DNA of 64,000 nt from Desulfovibrio sp. A2 (GTDB lineage Bacteria; Desulfobacterota; Desulfovibrionia; Desulfovibrionales; Desulfovibrionaceae). Positions 35,653-45,128 of this stretch are shown here, piece after piece (positions within the stretch are counted from its first letter, which is position 1; each line of letters begins with the position of its first letter). A program made the position numbers and the translations under genes. A model generated the notes under the pieces. The model had not been told where the DNA came from and did not search any database. It worked only from the letters and a program-made list of their open reading frames with translations. The stretch lies in the NCBI RefSeq assembly GCF_000226255.1, contig NZ_AGFG01000008.1:26616-90615 (forward strand), written 5' to 3'.

Positions 35653-36678
35653 TCAGTCGTCCTGTTGCGTGTCTGGCTGACCGTCTTGCTGCGGGCGGGT
35701 CTTCCAGCGTTTGTGCATCCAGAACCACTGTTCCGGATGAGCGCGCACCGCCCTTTCCACGGCCTGGGTGTAGAACCTGGCCACGGCTTCGACCTTGTCC
35801 GCCCTGTCGCCGCCAAGAGTGGCGGTATCCAGCGGCTCGTCGATGCACAGCCGGTAGTGGTCGCCCTCGCGGATCATGAAGGCGGGCCACACCAGCGCTT
35901 CGGCGCGCACGGCCAGCAGGGCCGGTCCCATGTTCACGGCGGCGATCTCACCCAGGAACGGCAGGAAGATGGCCTCGTCGCGGCGGCAGTTGTGGTCCAC
36001 CAGAAAGCCGACGCACCCGTTACGCTTTAGCCCCTTGAGCACCGTGAACACGGCGTTGCGGTGGTCCACCACCTGCAACCCCCGCGCGCCGCGCATGGCG
36101 AAGATGAAGTCGTTGAGAGTGCGGTTGCTGTTGCGGCGCACCACCACCATGCGTGGGCGGTCCAGGTGCCACTGGCCCAGCAGCGAGGCCATGAATTCCC
36201 ATGCGCCCAGATGGCCCGTGGCCGCCACCATGGGGCGGTCGCTTTCGGATATCCTGCGCAGCAGGTCGGGCCTGTCGATGATCAGGCGCGCGCCCGTATC
36301 TTCGAAGCCGAACCGGCCTACCAGCACCAGTTCCAGGAACGACCGGGCATTGTGGGCGAAGCTTTCGCGCGCGATGCGGTTGGCCTCTTGCTGCGACACG
36401 CCGAGATGCTCGGCGATGGCCTGGGCCGCCAGCCGCCGCCTGCCCGGCAGGCAATGCCACATCAGCGCGCCCAGCGCGTTGCCGTACCGGGCGATGCCCC
36501 CGAACCCTCGTCCGGCCAGGGTACGGGCCAGCATGTGCAGCAGGCGCGCAGGCAGCCCCTGTGCAGCGGCGTCGGGGGCTGAGGTGGTATCGCCGGAAGC
36601 GCCGGCCGCGTCGAACGAGCCGGTCTCTCCGGACGGGGGGGGCGTGGGAATGTCGTCGCGTGGAGGGGGCGTCTTCAT
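35653..36678 (-). CDS. Lipid A acyltransferase, LpxL/HtrB family
   Basis: 341 aa. The N-terminal ~40 residues are Pro/Ala-rich and disordered-looking. The LpxL/LpxM core has the catalytic GHLGAWE (HX4E) near residue 155, VVRRNSNRTLNDFIF, GFLVDHNCRRDEAIFLPFLG, and a C-terminal EQWFWMHKRWKTRP, the family's usual ending. It adds a secondary acyl chain to a lipid A precursor on the inner membrane. Its start overlaps the DUF374 gene stop (ATGA), and that gene overlaps msbA the same way, so the three form an operon: msbA, DUF374, lpxL-like. Confidence 0.9.
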   Translation of the reverse strand: MKTPPPRDDIPTPPPSGETGSFDAAGASGDTTSAPDAAAQGLPARLLHMLARTLAGRGFGGIARYGNALGALMWHCLPGRRRLAAQAIAEHLGVSQQEANRIARESFAHNARSFLELVLVGRFGFEDTGARLIIDRPDLLRRISESDRPMVAATGHLGAWEFMASLLGQWHLDRPRMVVVRRNSNRTLNDFIFAMRGARGLQVVDHRNAVFTVLKGLKRNGCVGFLVDHNCRRDEAIFLPFLGEIAAVNMGPALLAVRAEALVWPAFMIREGDHYRLCIDEPLDTATLGGDRADKVEAVARFYTQAVERAVRAHPEQWFWMHKRWKTRPQQDGQPDTQQDD

Positions 36679-37340
36679 CGCAACCCCTCAAGCCGGGCTT
36701 CAAGTTCCGCGCAGGCGGCGGCCAGGGCCGCATCCGCGTTCTGTCCGCCCTCTTCCCCCGCTAACGGGCCAGCCGCTTCGACCGCATCCGGCAGCCGGTA
36801 CGGCTCGCCGAACACCACCCGCACGCGGGAAAACGGCAGGGGCAGCTGAAAGCGGTCCCAGGCGCGCTCGAACACCTTGGCGCGCTCCATGAAGATGCGC
36901 ATGGGCACGATGGGGGCCTGGGCCCGTTGGGCCAGGAAGATGGCACCCGGTTTGACCTTGTGGCGCGGGCCGCGCGGCCCGTCCACGGTTACGCACCCGC
37001 ACAAGCCTTCCTTGCGCATCTGGCGGGCCGCGCTGATCAGCGCCTTGACCCCGCCGCGTGAGCTGGAACCCCGCGCCGTGCGCAGGCCCAGCCGTTGCAG
37101 CACCTGGGCCAGGTATTCGCCGTCGCGGCTCTGGCTGACCACGGTGACGATCTCAAGGTCGCGCCGCACGTGCATGAGCGGAAAGAGTTCGTCGTGCCAC
37201 AGTGCGAAAACCATGGGGGTGCGGGCGTGCCACAGCGCGTCCACGGCGTCGCGCCCCGCCACGTCGTAGCGCAGGGTGGTGCACCATGCCTTGTACAGCG
37301 CGTACAGCGGCGGCGCGACGAGCGAGGGCGGCAGCTTCAC
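36675..37340 (-). CDS. DUF374 lysophospholipid-acyltransferase-like protein
   Basis: 221 aa. MVFALWHDELFPLM holds the HD/E pair, then VSQSRDGEYLAQVLQRLG, ARGSSSRGGVKAL, and DGPRGPRHKVKPGAIFLAQ: the DUF374 pattern, related to LPLAT acyltransferases and often encoded next to lipid A or Kdo genes. Probably acts on a lipid A or phospholipid intermediate; the reaction is not established. It overlaps msbA upstream and the lpxL-like gene downstream by 4 bases each. Confidence 0.88.
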   Translation of the reverse strand: MKLPPSLVAPPLYALYKAWCTTLRYDVAGRDAVDALWHARTPMVFALWHDELFPLMHVRRDLEIVTVVSQSRDGEYLAQVLQRLGLRTARGSSSRGGVKALISAARQMRKEGLCGCVTVDGPRGPRHKVKPGAIFLAQRAQAPIVPMRIFMERAKVFERAWDRFQLPLPFSRVRVVFGEPYRLPDAVEAAGPLAGEEGGQNADAALAAACAELEARLEGLR

Positions 37341-39157
37341 GCGGCGGCTCCGGCGGCGGGCAGCGCGGCCGCGCCCTGCTCCGTTCCCTCGGTGGCGAAT
37401 TGCATGGCGTACAGCCGGGCGTACAGGGGGCAGCGGTCCAGCAACTCCTCGTGCCTGCCCGCGTCCACGATGCGGCCCTGCTCCATGACCAGGATGCGGT
37501 CGGCCGAAAGGATGGTGGACAGCCGGTGGGCGATGACGATGCTGGTGCGGTTTTCCATCAGGTTGTCCAGCGCCTTCTGCACGATGCGCTCGGCCTCGGA
37601 ATCCAGCGCGCTGGTGGCTTCGTCCAGGATCAGCAGCGGCGCATCCTTCATGATGGCTCGGGCGATGGTCAGGCGCTGCTTCTGCCCGCCGGACAACTTC
37701 ACCCCGCGCTCACCAAGCAGGGTATCGTACCCTTCTGGCAATTCGGCAATGAATTCCCCGGCGTATGCGGAACCGGCGGCCTCGCGCACGGCGGTTTCAT
37801 CCACATGGCCGGTGAGGCCGTAGGCGATGTTGTCGCGCACCGAGAGGTTGAACAGAAAGGTGTCCTGCGACACCATGGACACGTTGCGGCGCAACGAATC
37901 CAGCGTGTAGTCGGAGACAGGGCGGCCGTTCAGGGTGATGGTGCCCTGTTGCGGTTCATAGAAGCGGGGGATGAGGTTGACGAAGGTGCTCTTGCCCGCG
38001 CCGCTCGGCCCCACGATGGCCACCCGTTCGCCTGCCCTCACCGTAAGGCTCACGTCGTCCAAGGCTGGAACGGACTTGCTGCCGTAAGTGAAGGTAACGC
38101 CTTCGAAGCGCAGCTCGCGGAAGGGCAGTTCAAAGGGCACATCGCCCCCCTGCTCCACCACCAGATCCGGCGCATCAAGGATTTCAAACACCCGCTCGGC
38201 TCCGGCCAGGGCACGCTGTACGTCCATGTTGTAGGAATTCAGCGACTTGACTGGGTCGTACATCATGGCCAACGCGGCCACGAACGAGAAGAACGTGCCC
38301 GCCGTGGTCTCGCCGGAGATGACCTCGCGACCGCCGAACCAGATGACCAGGCCGATGCCCACGGCCCCGATAAGCTCCATGACCGGCGAGGAAAGCTCGG
38401 ACACGCTGGCCTGCTTCAGGTACAAGCGGGCCAGACGCTCGTTTTCGTCGTCAAAGCGGCGCGCCTCGTGCCGTTCGGTGGCGAAGGCCTTCACCACGCG
38501 GATGCCGCTGAACACCTCCTGCAACACCACCGAGATGTCCGCCAGCTTCGACTGGTTGCGGCGGCCGTATTTACGCAGCTTGCGGCCGAACCACACCAGC
38601 GGGTACAGCGCGGCTGGCAGCACCAGCACCGCCCATACCGCCAAGTGCGGATTCTGATAGAACACCACGCCCACCAATCCCAGCATGGTCAGCAATTGGC
38701 GGACCATCATCACGATGGATGGCAGGCTGTTGCGGATCATGGTCACGTCGTTGATGATGCGCGACATGAGCATGCCCACCTGCGATTCTTCGTAGAACTG
38801 CAACGGCAGAAAGATCAATTTGTCGTAGAGTTCCGAGCGCAGCTTTTCCAGAACGCGCAAGCCGCTGTACTGCATAAAGTAGTTTTGCACGTAGCGGCCC
38901 ACGCCCTTCACCAGCGTAAGCACAAAGAACAGCATGGGCACGTACAGCAGCGCCTGCTCGTCCTTGTTGATGAAGATTTCGTCCAGGGCGGGCTTGACCA
39001 GCCAGGCGGACCCGGCCGTGCTCAGCGAAACCACGCCCATGGCCAGCATGGAAAGGAATATTTGCAGCCTGTAGGGGCGGAAATACTTCAAGCACCGCTT
39101 GAGCAAGTGCAGGCTTTGGCCCTGAGTGGGCAGGTCGTTTTTTTTGGCGTCTGCCAT
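37337..39157 (-). CDS. msbA: Lipid A export ABC transporter MsbA
   Basis: 606 aa half-transporter with fused membrane and ATPase domains, flipping core-lipid A across the inner membrane. Six transmembrane helices lie in the first ~320 residues (for example YRLQIFLSMLAMGVVSLSTA). Nucleotide-binding domain: Walker A VGPSGAGKSTFVNLI, Q-loop VSQDTFLFNLSVRDNIAYG, signature LSGGQKQRLTIARAIM, Walker B LLILDEATSALDSE, H-loop IVIAHRLST. First gene of the msbA-DUF374-lpxL-like operon. yedF diverges 112 bases away. Confidence 0.95.
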   Translation of the reverse strand: MADAKKNDLPTQGQSLHLLKRCLKYFRPYRLQIFLSMLAMGVVSLSTAGSAWLVKPALDEIFINKDEQALLYVPMLFFVLTLVKGVGRYVQNYFMQYSGLRVLEKLRSELYDKLIFLPLQFYEESQVGMLMSRIINDVTMIRNSLPSIVMMVRQLLTMLGLVGVVFYQNPHLAVWAVLVLPAALYPLVWFGRKLRKYGRRNQSKLADISVVLQEVFSGIRVVKAFATERHEARRFDDENERLARLYLKQASVSELSSPVMELIGAVGIGLVIWFGGREVISGETTAGTFFSFVAALAMMYDPVKSLNSYNMDVQRALAGAERVFEILDAPDLVVEQGGDVPFELPFRELRFEGVTFTYGSKSVPALDDVSLTVRAGERVAIVGPSGAGKSTFVNLIPRFYEPQQGTITLNGRPVSDYTLDSLRRNVSMVSQDTFLFNLSVRDNIAYGLTGHVDETAVREAAGSAYAGEFIAELPEGYDTLLGERGVKLSGGQKQRLTIARAIMKDAPLLILDEATSALDSEAERIVQKALDNLMENRTSIVIAHRLSTILSADRILVMEQGRIVDAGRHEELLDRCPLYARLYAMQFATEGTEQGAAALPAAGAAA

Positions 39158-39269
39158 GTGGTGTGGCGTCTTCTATTTGTTTTGTGAATGCGTTTGCAGG
39201 AAATGCGCGAATGTTTTCGATTTGACCGGGCCGCGCGGTGTGGTGTTCCTTCTGAAAAGGAGGCTCACC

Positions 39270-39908
39270 ATGCCAGAAATCGAACTGAACTGCCAGAATC
39301 TTCCTTGCCCCCAGCCCGTGCTGCGCTGCAAGCGCTGCCTTGACGAGCAGTCGCCCGCCTCGCTGGTGGTGGTCGTCGATAACGATGCCGCGCGCGAGAA
39401 CGTGGCGCGTTTCCTGTCCACCCAGGGCTATGCCGTGCAGACCGAGGACGCCGGTGGCGGCCTGTGGCGGCTGCGCGGCGTGAAGGGCGACACCCCTGCG
39501 TCCGCCCCCAATCCTGCCGACGACTGCGAGGTCTGCGAGGTGATGACCGAAGAACAACTGCGCCGCATGGGCGAGAAGGTCCTGGTCTTCCTGACCTCCG
39601 ACGTCATCGGCGCTGGCGATGACACCTTGGGCGCAAAATTGATGCAGAACTTTCTGGCCACCCTGCCGGAAATGGGCGCGGAACTGTGGCGTATCGTCAT
39701 GCTGAACGGCGCGGTACGCCTTTCGGCGGCGGGCAGCCCCGCCCTGCCCCACCTGAAGCGCCTGGAGGCCGCAGGGGCCACCGTGCTGGTCTGCGGCACC
39801 TGCCTTGACCATTTCGGGCTTCTGGAGCAAAAGGCCGTGGGGCAGACCACCAACATGCTCGACGTGGTCACCAGCCTGCAACTCGCCACCAAGATCATCC
39901 GGCCGTAA
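39270..39908 (+). CDS. yedF: Sulfurtransferase-like selenium metabolism protein YedF
   Basis: 212 aa. The N-terminal TusA/SirA-like domain has the CPxP motif (NCQNLPCPQPVLRCKRCLDE, reactive Cys near residue 12). The C-terminal DsrE/DsrF-like domain includes VLVFLTSDVIGAGDDTLGAKLM and VLVCGTCLDHFGLLEQKAVG. This two-domain form is tied to selenium metabolism in selenoprotein-making anaerobes. AAAAGGAGG precedes the ATG. No selD, selA or selB is visible nearby. Confidence 0.9.
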   Translation: MPEIELNCQNLPCPQPVLRCKRCLDEQSPASLVVVVDNDAARENVARFLSTQGYAVQTEDAGGGLWRLRGVKGDTPASAPNPADDCEVCEVMTEEQLRRMGEKVLVFLTSDVIGAGDDTLGAKLMQNFLATLPEMGAELWRIVMLNGAVRLSAAGSPALPHLKRLEAAGATVLVCGTCLDHFGLLEQKAVGQTTNMLDVVTSLQLATKIIRP

Positions 39909-39983
39909 CCGGCCGGGCGTGCGGCCGACCAGGGACGCGGCTTGCGTTTCTCGGCTGCGCCGCAGCTTATCGTGTCCGGGATG

Positions 39984-40025
39984 CCGTCCGGCGCGCCGCC
40001 GAAAGGGTGCGTCGGACGGTTTTCT
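39984..40025 (+). terminator. Terminator after yedF
   Basis: CCGTCCG (39984-39990) / CGGACGG (40013-40019) with a GC-rich loop, followed by TTTTCTTT. Confidence 0.7.
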
Positions 40026-40140
40026 TTGCGGGGCGACCGGGATAGACTGACCCACGTGGGCGGTCTGCATGCCTGATGTGCCGCCTTGCCCGTCCCCGCC
40101 CGTAATTTTTTGCCCGCCGGCTCTCCCGGCCCGGAACTCC

Positions 40141-41157
40141 ATGACCCAGCGCCGTTCGTCGCCACCGTCCAAGGCCACGTCCCGTCCGTCACAGCGCACC
40201 AAGGGGCACGCCGCAGCCCCCGCCCGATCCGGCGGTTCGCCCCGCCCTGCCCGTCCCCGCACCCCTGAAGATGCACGGCCCGGTGGGGGGCCTGATGACG
40301 GCGGCGACCAGCAGGCTCCCCTGCACCACGGTGCCCGGCAGAATTCCCTACCCGAGGCGGAGACTTCCGGCGCGCATGCCGGGGCGGCGGCCGATTCGGT
40401 CATGCAGCCCGGAGAGGTGCGCCTGAACAAGGCCATTGCCGGGGCGGGCGTGTGCTCGCGGCGGCAGGCCGACGACCTCATACTGCAAGGGGTTGTGCGG
40501 GTCAACGGCGCGGTGGTGGACACCCCCGGCGCACGGGTAGTGCCGGGGCGCGACCGTATCGAGGTGCGCGCCCAACTGCTGGAACTGGACGCCGCGCCCG
40601 CCACGTTCACCTACGTGATGCTGCACAAGCCGGTGCAGGTGGTGTCCACCGTGCGCGACCCGCAGGGGCGACCCACGGTGCTCGGCATCCTGCCGCCAGA
40701 CCTGCGCGGCGGGCGGCTGTACCCGGTGGGCAGGCTGGACTATTTTTCCGAGGGGCTGCTCATCCTTACCGATGACGGCGACCTGACCAACCGGCTCACC
40801 CACCCTCGCTATCACCTGCCTAAGGTCTACATGGTCAAGGTGCGCGGCCACGTGACCGAGGCGTCCCTCGCGCCCATGCGCGAGGGCATGACCCTGGCCG
40901 AAGGCGAACGGCTGGCCCCGGTGGACGTGCGCCTGCTTCAGTCAGACCGGCAGGCCAGTCTCATCGAGATGACCCTGCACCAGGGCGTGAACCGTCAGAT
41001 TCGCCGGATGTGCCGTGACCTCGGCCTGACCGTGTTGCTGCTGCGCCGCGTCCGCCAGGGACCGCTGGAGTTGGGCGAGTTGCCCAAGGGAACGGCGCGC
41101 CGCCTGACCGCCAACGAGGTGGCGGCACTGCGCCGCGCCGCCGGGCTGGAAGCGTAA
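40141..41157 (+). CDS. rRNA/23S pseudouridine synthase, RsuA/RluB/E/F family
   Basis: 338 aa. The first ~90 residues are Pro/Ser/Arg-rich and unstructured-looking. The S4 RNA-binding domain follows (VRLNKAIAGAGVCSRRQADDLILQG). The catalytic domain has the nucleophilic Asp in PVGRLDYFSEGLLILTDDG near residue 225, YHLPKVYMVKVRGHVTEASL, and QGVNRQIRRMCRDLGLTVLLL. RluB (23S U2605) is likeliest by length, but RsuA or RluE cannot be excluded. Start at the ATG 40141 (CCCGGAACTCC before it); an ATG at 40069 is possible. Confidence 0.85.
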   Translation: MTQRRSSPPSKATSRPSQRTKGHAAAPARSGGSPRPARPRTPEDARPGGGPDDGGDQQAPLHHGARQNSLPEAETSGAHAGAAADSVMQPGEVRLNKAIAGAGVCSRRQADDLILQGVVRVNGAVVDTPGARVVPGRDRIEVRAQLLELDAAPATFTYVMLHKPVQVVSTVRDPQGRPTVLGILPPDLRGGRLYPVGRLDYFSEGLLILTDDGDLTNRLTHPRYHLPKVYMVKVRGHVTEASLAPMREGMTLAEGERLAPVDVRLLQSDRQASLIEMTLHQGVNRQIRRMCRDLGLTVLLLRRVRQGPLELGELPKGTARRLTANEVAALRRAAGLEA

Positions 41158-41187
41158 GTTTCTTCCTGTTCCCCGGCTTTGGATGCA

Positions 41188-41228
41188 AACAACGCCTCTC
41201 GCGGCTGCGCGGGAGGCGTTGTTGTTTT
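41188..41228 (+). terminator. Strong bidirectional terminator
   Basis: AACAACGCCTC / GAGGCGTTGTT around a CGCGGCTGCGC loop, followed by a TGTTTTTG tail. It ends the pseudouridine synthase gene and faces lolA from the other side. Confidence 0.9.
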
Positions 41229-41375
41229 TGAACTTCAAGCTGAACTTGAAGCAGGACAGCATGGCTGTCCGCAAGGAAAGCGGGCCAGCTTCTGATAGGC
41301 ACATGTCCCTCTGGTATTCAGCCAGAAGGGCTGGCGATGCCAGACGCCGTCAGCGGCCACACGCATCGCTCGCGC

Positions 41376-42077
41376 CTAATTGAACAGCTGCTTCTCGGGC
41401 GAGCCCTGCTTGGTCCGGTCCTCCACGTCCACGCCCTTGGGCGGGGCGAAGCGGAAGGCGCTGTCCTGCACCCCGGCGTCGGTGGCCAGGCTATTCAGGG
41501 TAATGTCGTTTTCGTTGCCGTAGAAGTCGATGATCTTGGCCCGGCGGATGAGGTTGGTGGCCGGGTCCACCCACAGGAAGGCCTCGGTGAGCTGGGGGGT
41601 GGGTTCCTTGGGGTACATGTGCAGGCGGGCCATGCCGCTGTCGTCGGCTTCCTCGGCCACGTCGAAGTCCTGCTCCAGTCTGGCCTGGCCGGTGATGACC
41701 TTGATGATGGACCGCGAATCCTGCACCAGTTCCACGGGGTACTTGTAGGCCACCTCTTCGTCCGGCAGGAAGTTCCAGATTTCGCTGGCCGTCACCACCA
41801 GCAGTTCGGCGTGGGGGGCCTTGGTCTCCCAGCGCACCAGCAGCGGCTTGCGGAATTGCAGGGTGCCCTGCCGGGTTTCCTTGGCGCCGCTTTCGCGGTG
41901 CAGCAGCACCTGGGTGAAGTCCGCCTTGAGGGTGGTGGTGGCGTCGTAGCGTTGTTGCAGCCGGTTGGTCAGTTCCCCGGCGGCCTGGGCCGGGGCGGCC
42001 GCCAGCAGCGCGGCAAGGCAGAGCGCGTCAAGCCCGCAGAGGCGGGAGAGGGCACTGAGGGAGAGGGGGCGCTTCAC
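41376..42077 (-). CDS. lolA: Outer-membrane lipoprotein carrier protein LolA
   Basis: 233 aa from a GTG with AGGAGG five bases upstream. Signal peptide: KRPLSLSALSRLCGLDALCL, then AALLAAAPAQA|AGELT. The mature protein has the LolA pattern: LTNRLQQRYDATTTLKADFTQ, LQFRKPLLVRWETKAPHAEL, IWNFLPDEEVAYKYPVE and FLWVDPATNLIRRAKIIDFYGNENDITL. It ferries lipoproteins through the periplasm from LolCDE to LolB. It lies 226 bases downstream of ftsK in the same direction, the same order as in E. coli (ftsK-lolA). Confidence 0.93.
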   Translation of the reverse strand: MKRPLSLSALSRLCGLDALCLAALLAAAPAQAAGELTNRLQQRYDATTTLKADFTQVLLHRESGAKETRQGTLQFRKPLLVRWETKAPHAELLVVTASEIWNFLPDEEVAYKYPVELVQDSRSIIKVITGQARLEQDFDVAEEADDSGMARLHMYPKEPTPQLTEAFLWVDPATNLIRRAKIIDFYGNENDITLNSLATDAGVQDSAFRFAPPKGVDVEDRTKQGSPEKQLFN

Positions 42078-42303
42078 GGAATCCTCCTGTGAGGGCTTGC
42101 TGTCGGGATGGAGTGGCTTCAGGGCGCGCCTTGCGGCGGTGCCCCGCAGGGGGGGACATGGCAAGGCGCGCATGGCCGCGCCATGGGGGCTGCGCTAGCA
42201 GGACTGCCCGGCCACGTCAACTCGCGGCGCGCTTTGGCCCGTGGCGGGATAGGAGCGCGGGGGCGGAGGGCAATGGTCCTGTCCCCCTGCCCCGCGCCGC
42301 CCG

Positions 42304-44931
42304 CTACCTGATGACCATGCGCGGCTTGCTGCCGTCCGAAGGACCGATGATGCCGTCGTGCTCCATCTGCTCCACGTAGCGCGCCGCCCGGTTGAACCCG
42401 ATGCGGAAGCGCCGCTGGATCTGCGAGATGGACGCCTTGCCTTGGCCGATGACGAATTCCACGGCCTCGGCGTACATGGGGTCGTCCGAAAGGTCGCCCC
42501 CGCCGTTGCCGTTGGGGCCGTCACCCGTGCCGTCGTTGCCCCAGTCGGCGAAGTCCACCGTGTAGTTGGGGGTCTGCTGGCGCTTCCAGAACTCCACCAC
42601 GGCGGCCACGTCGTCGTCGCCCACGAAGGCCCCGTGCAGCCGCTGCAGCTTGCTGCCGCTGGGCTTGAAGAGCATGTCGCCCTTGCCCAGCAGGTGTTCC
42701 GCGCCCACGGTGTCGAGAATGGTGCGCGAATCGTGCTTGGAGGTGACCTGGAACGAGATGCGGCACGGGAAGTTGGCCTTGATGAGCCCGGTCACCACGT
42801 CCACGCTGGGGCGCTGGGTGGCCAGGATCATGTGGATGCCCGCCGCGCGCGCCAGCTGGGCCAGACGCACGATGCTGGTTTCCACTTCCTTGGCGGCGGT
42901 GAGCATGAGGTCGGCCAGTTCGTCGATGACGATGACCAGGTACGGCATGCGCTCCAGGTCGGACAGTTCCGGCGGCAGGTCCGCGCCAAGGTCGGCCAGC
43001 TTCTGGTTGTACCCGGCGATGTTGCGCACGGCCAGGCGCGCCATGGCCTGGTAACGGCGGTCCATCTCCTGCACGGCCCAGTCCAGCGCGTTCTTGGCCA
43101 GGGCCATCTCGGTGACCACGGGGTGCACCAGGTGCGGCAGATCGGCGTACACGGCAAGCTCGATGCGCTTGGGGTCCACCAGCAGCAGTTGCACGTCTTC
43201 GGGGCGCGCCTTGTACAGAAAGCTGAGCAGGATGGAGTTCAGGCACACGCTCTTGCCCGCGCCGGTGGCCCCGGCCACCAGCAGATGGGGCATGCGGGCC
43301 AGGTCCGCCACGGTGGCGTTGCCCGCGATGTCCTTGCCGATGGCCATGGTGAGCATGGACGGAGCCGAGCGGAAGGTTTCCGAAGCCAGCAGTTCCTTGA
43401 AGCACACGTTTTCGCGCACCTCGTTGGGAATCTCTATGCCCACGGTGTCGGTGCCGGGGATGGGGGCCTGAATGCGCACGGCGATGGCTTTCAGCGCCAG
43501 CGCCAGATCGTCGCTGAGGTTGGCGATGCGGCTCACCTTCACGCCGGGGGCCGGGCGCACCTCGAACATGGTGACCACCGGGCCGGGGGTGATGCGGGTC
43601 AGTTCGCCCTGCACGCCGAAGTCGGCCAGGCAGGTGATGACGCTTTGCCCCTTGGCCTCCAGCACCTGGCGGGCGGGCTTGGCGTCGCCGCCAGCCACCG
43701 AGTGCAGCAGGTCCAGGCCGGGCAGCTTGCTGCGCGCCTTGCGCGGGCGCGATGGCCTGGCGGGCGTGGTCCCCTGCCCTTCACGGGCCGGTTCGTCGCC
43801 AAAGGCGCCTTCCAGCCAGGTGGGGCCTGCCTCTCCGGCGGCGTAATCCACCAGGTCTTCGGGCAGGCTGCCAGCGGGTTCGTCGCCCATGAGATCGTCG
43901 TCAAGGCCCATGGACCCCGGTCCGAAGTCTCCCCCGGCGAAGGGGTTGCCGACGCTGGCGGGCGCGCCTTTGTCACGGGGGCCGCCGACCGAGGCATCGG
44001 CACTGCCACGGCCCGAGCGGCCGTTCTGCAGGGCGGCGTCGTGAACCGCGTGGGCGTAGGCGTCGTCGTCTTCCAGAATATGGGAGGAAGCATCCGGCCC
44101 GACATCTTGCGGGCGATACGGCCGGGGCGTGCCCTGCACGTTGCGCCCCGCGGGCAGCGAAGCGGGAGTGACGTCGAGCACCTGGCCCTGCTTCCCCCCC
44201 CGTTTGCGGTTCCACAGGAACAGGAACACGCCCATGCCGGGCAGGCGCAGCCAGCGGGAGGGGCGGCTTGCCCCGGCCGCGGCGGCGGGGTCGGGCAACG
44301 GTTCGTCCCCCGCCACGATCATAGGACGGGTCGGGACAGGTGCCGCCACGTTGCGAGGCGCGGCGATTTCCAGTTTTGCCGAGGGCTTTGCCTTTGGCGT
44401 CAATCCTTCATGCAGTCCTTCAAGAATGCGTCGTCCCATGGCCGCCCAGGAAAGGCCCAGCACCAGTTGCACCGAGATCAGGAACAGGAACAGCCACACC
44501 AGCGCGGAGCCGCGCGGGCTGAAGTAGCGGGCCGCGAAATTGTGCAGCACCACGCCGAAAAAGCCGCCGCCGCCCACGTCGCCGATGGCCAGGTTCCAGC
44601 CCGCGCCCATGGTGGCCACGCACGCGCCGAGCAGGATCAGCCCCATCCAGCGCCACCACGGCACGTCGAAGGGGATGACCACATAGCGCGCGCCAAGGCC
44701 CATGAAGCCCAGCGGCCACAGGAATGCGGAAAAGCCGAACAGGTCCACCAGGATGCCGCCAAGGTACGAGCCGAACAGCCCGGCGCTGTTGCGCACCTGC
44801 GCGGCGTTGCTGACCACGTGGTTCAGGCTGGGGTCGCGGGCGTCGAACGTGGCGAGGCTGAGCAAGAGCAGCAGCCCCCAGAAGATGAGGAAGAGCCCGA
44901 AGAGTTCGCGGGCCAGTTTGTTGCCGTCCGT
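42304..44931 (-). CDS. ftsK: DNA translocase FtsK, probable ACG start
   Basis: 875 aa. Four to five N-terminal transmembrane helices (from ELFGLFLIFWGLLLLLSLAT at residue ~8 to ~165), an Ala/Pro/Gly-rich linker, then the motor. Walker A is LVAGATGAGKSVCLNSILLS and Walker B LVIVIDELADLMLTAAKEVE. The gamma winged helix (MYAEAVEFVIGQGKASISQI then QRRFRIGFNRAARYVEQM) reads KOPS and activates XerD. No ATG, GTG or TTG suits the start: a TTG at 44985 lies in a terminator tail without a ribosome-binding site. The ACG at 44931 has a perfect AGGAGG 8 bases upstream. It pumps DNA at the septum; xerD is at 27736. Confidence 0.9.
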   Translation of the reverse strand, partial: TDGNKLARELFGLFLIFWGLLLLLSLATFDARDPSLNHVVSNAAQVRNSAGLFGSYLGGILVDLFGFSAFLWPLGFMGLGARYVVIPFDVPWWRWMGLILLGACVATMGAGWNLAIGDVGGGGFFGVVLHNFAARYFSPRGSALVWLFLFLISVQLVLGLSWAAMGRRILEGLHEGLTPKAKPSAKLEIAAPRNVAAPVPTRPMIVAGDEPLPDPAAAAGASRPSRWLRLPGMGVFLFLWNRKRGGKQGQVLDVTPASLPAGRNVQGTPRPYRPQDVGPDASSHILEDDDAYAHAVHDAALQNGRSGRGSADASVGGPRDKGAPASVGNPFAGGDFGPGSMGLDDDLMGDEPAGSLPEDLVDYAAGEAGPTWLEGAFGDEPAREGQGTTPARPSRPRKARSKLPGLDLLHSVAGGDAKPARQVLEAKGQSVITCLADFGVQGELTRITPGPVVTMFEVRPAPGVKVSRIANLSDDLALALKAIAVRIQAPIPGTDTVGIEIPNEVRENVCFKELLASETFRSAPSMLTMAIGKDIAGNATVADLARMPHLLVAGATGAGKSVCLNSILLSFLYKARPEDVQLLLVDPKRIELAVYADLPHLVHPVVTEMALAKNALDWAVQEMDRRYQAMARLAVRNIAGYNQKLADLGADLPPELSDLERMPYLVIVIDELADLMLTAAKEVETSIVRLAQLARAAGIHMILATQRPSVDVVTGLIKANFPCRISFQVTSKHDSRTILDTVGAEHLLGKGDMLFKPSGSKLQRLHGAFVGDDDVAAVVEFWKRQQTPNYTVDFADWGNDGTGDGPNGNGGGDLSDDPMYAEAVEFVIGQGKASISQIQRRFRIGFNRAARYVEQMEHDGIIGPSDGSKPRMVIR

Positions 44932-44983
44932 GGCGGCACCCTCCTGATTGTCGTGGAATGCGTATTGGCGCGGGGCGGCCCGC

Positions 44984-45020
44984 AAGGAAAAGGGATATGA
45001 CCGTATCGGCCATATCCCTT
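44984..45020 (-). terminator. Terminator between efp and ftsK
   Basis: AAGGGATATG (44990-44999) / CATATCCCTT (45011-45020) with an inner CCG/CGG pair; a near-perfect 31-base palindrome. On the minus strand it ends in TTTTCC. It closes the aroQ-efp transcript, leaving ftsK to an own promoter or read-through. Confidence 0.85.
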
Positions 45021-45128
45021 ACCGTACTCGAGGATTTCCGTCCACACGGCCCCGCCGCTCCGGCCTGCCGTGTCCCGCAGAGGCGGGCACACGGGGCTGT
45101 CTCGCAGCGCGCCGCGCGCGGAACCGGG

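Noticed and set aside
42358..45000. An 880-residue plus-strand open frame
   Set aside because: Antisense to ftsK with His/Gly/Gln-rich composition and no conserved motif.
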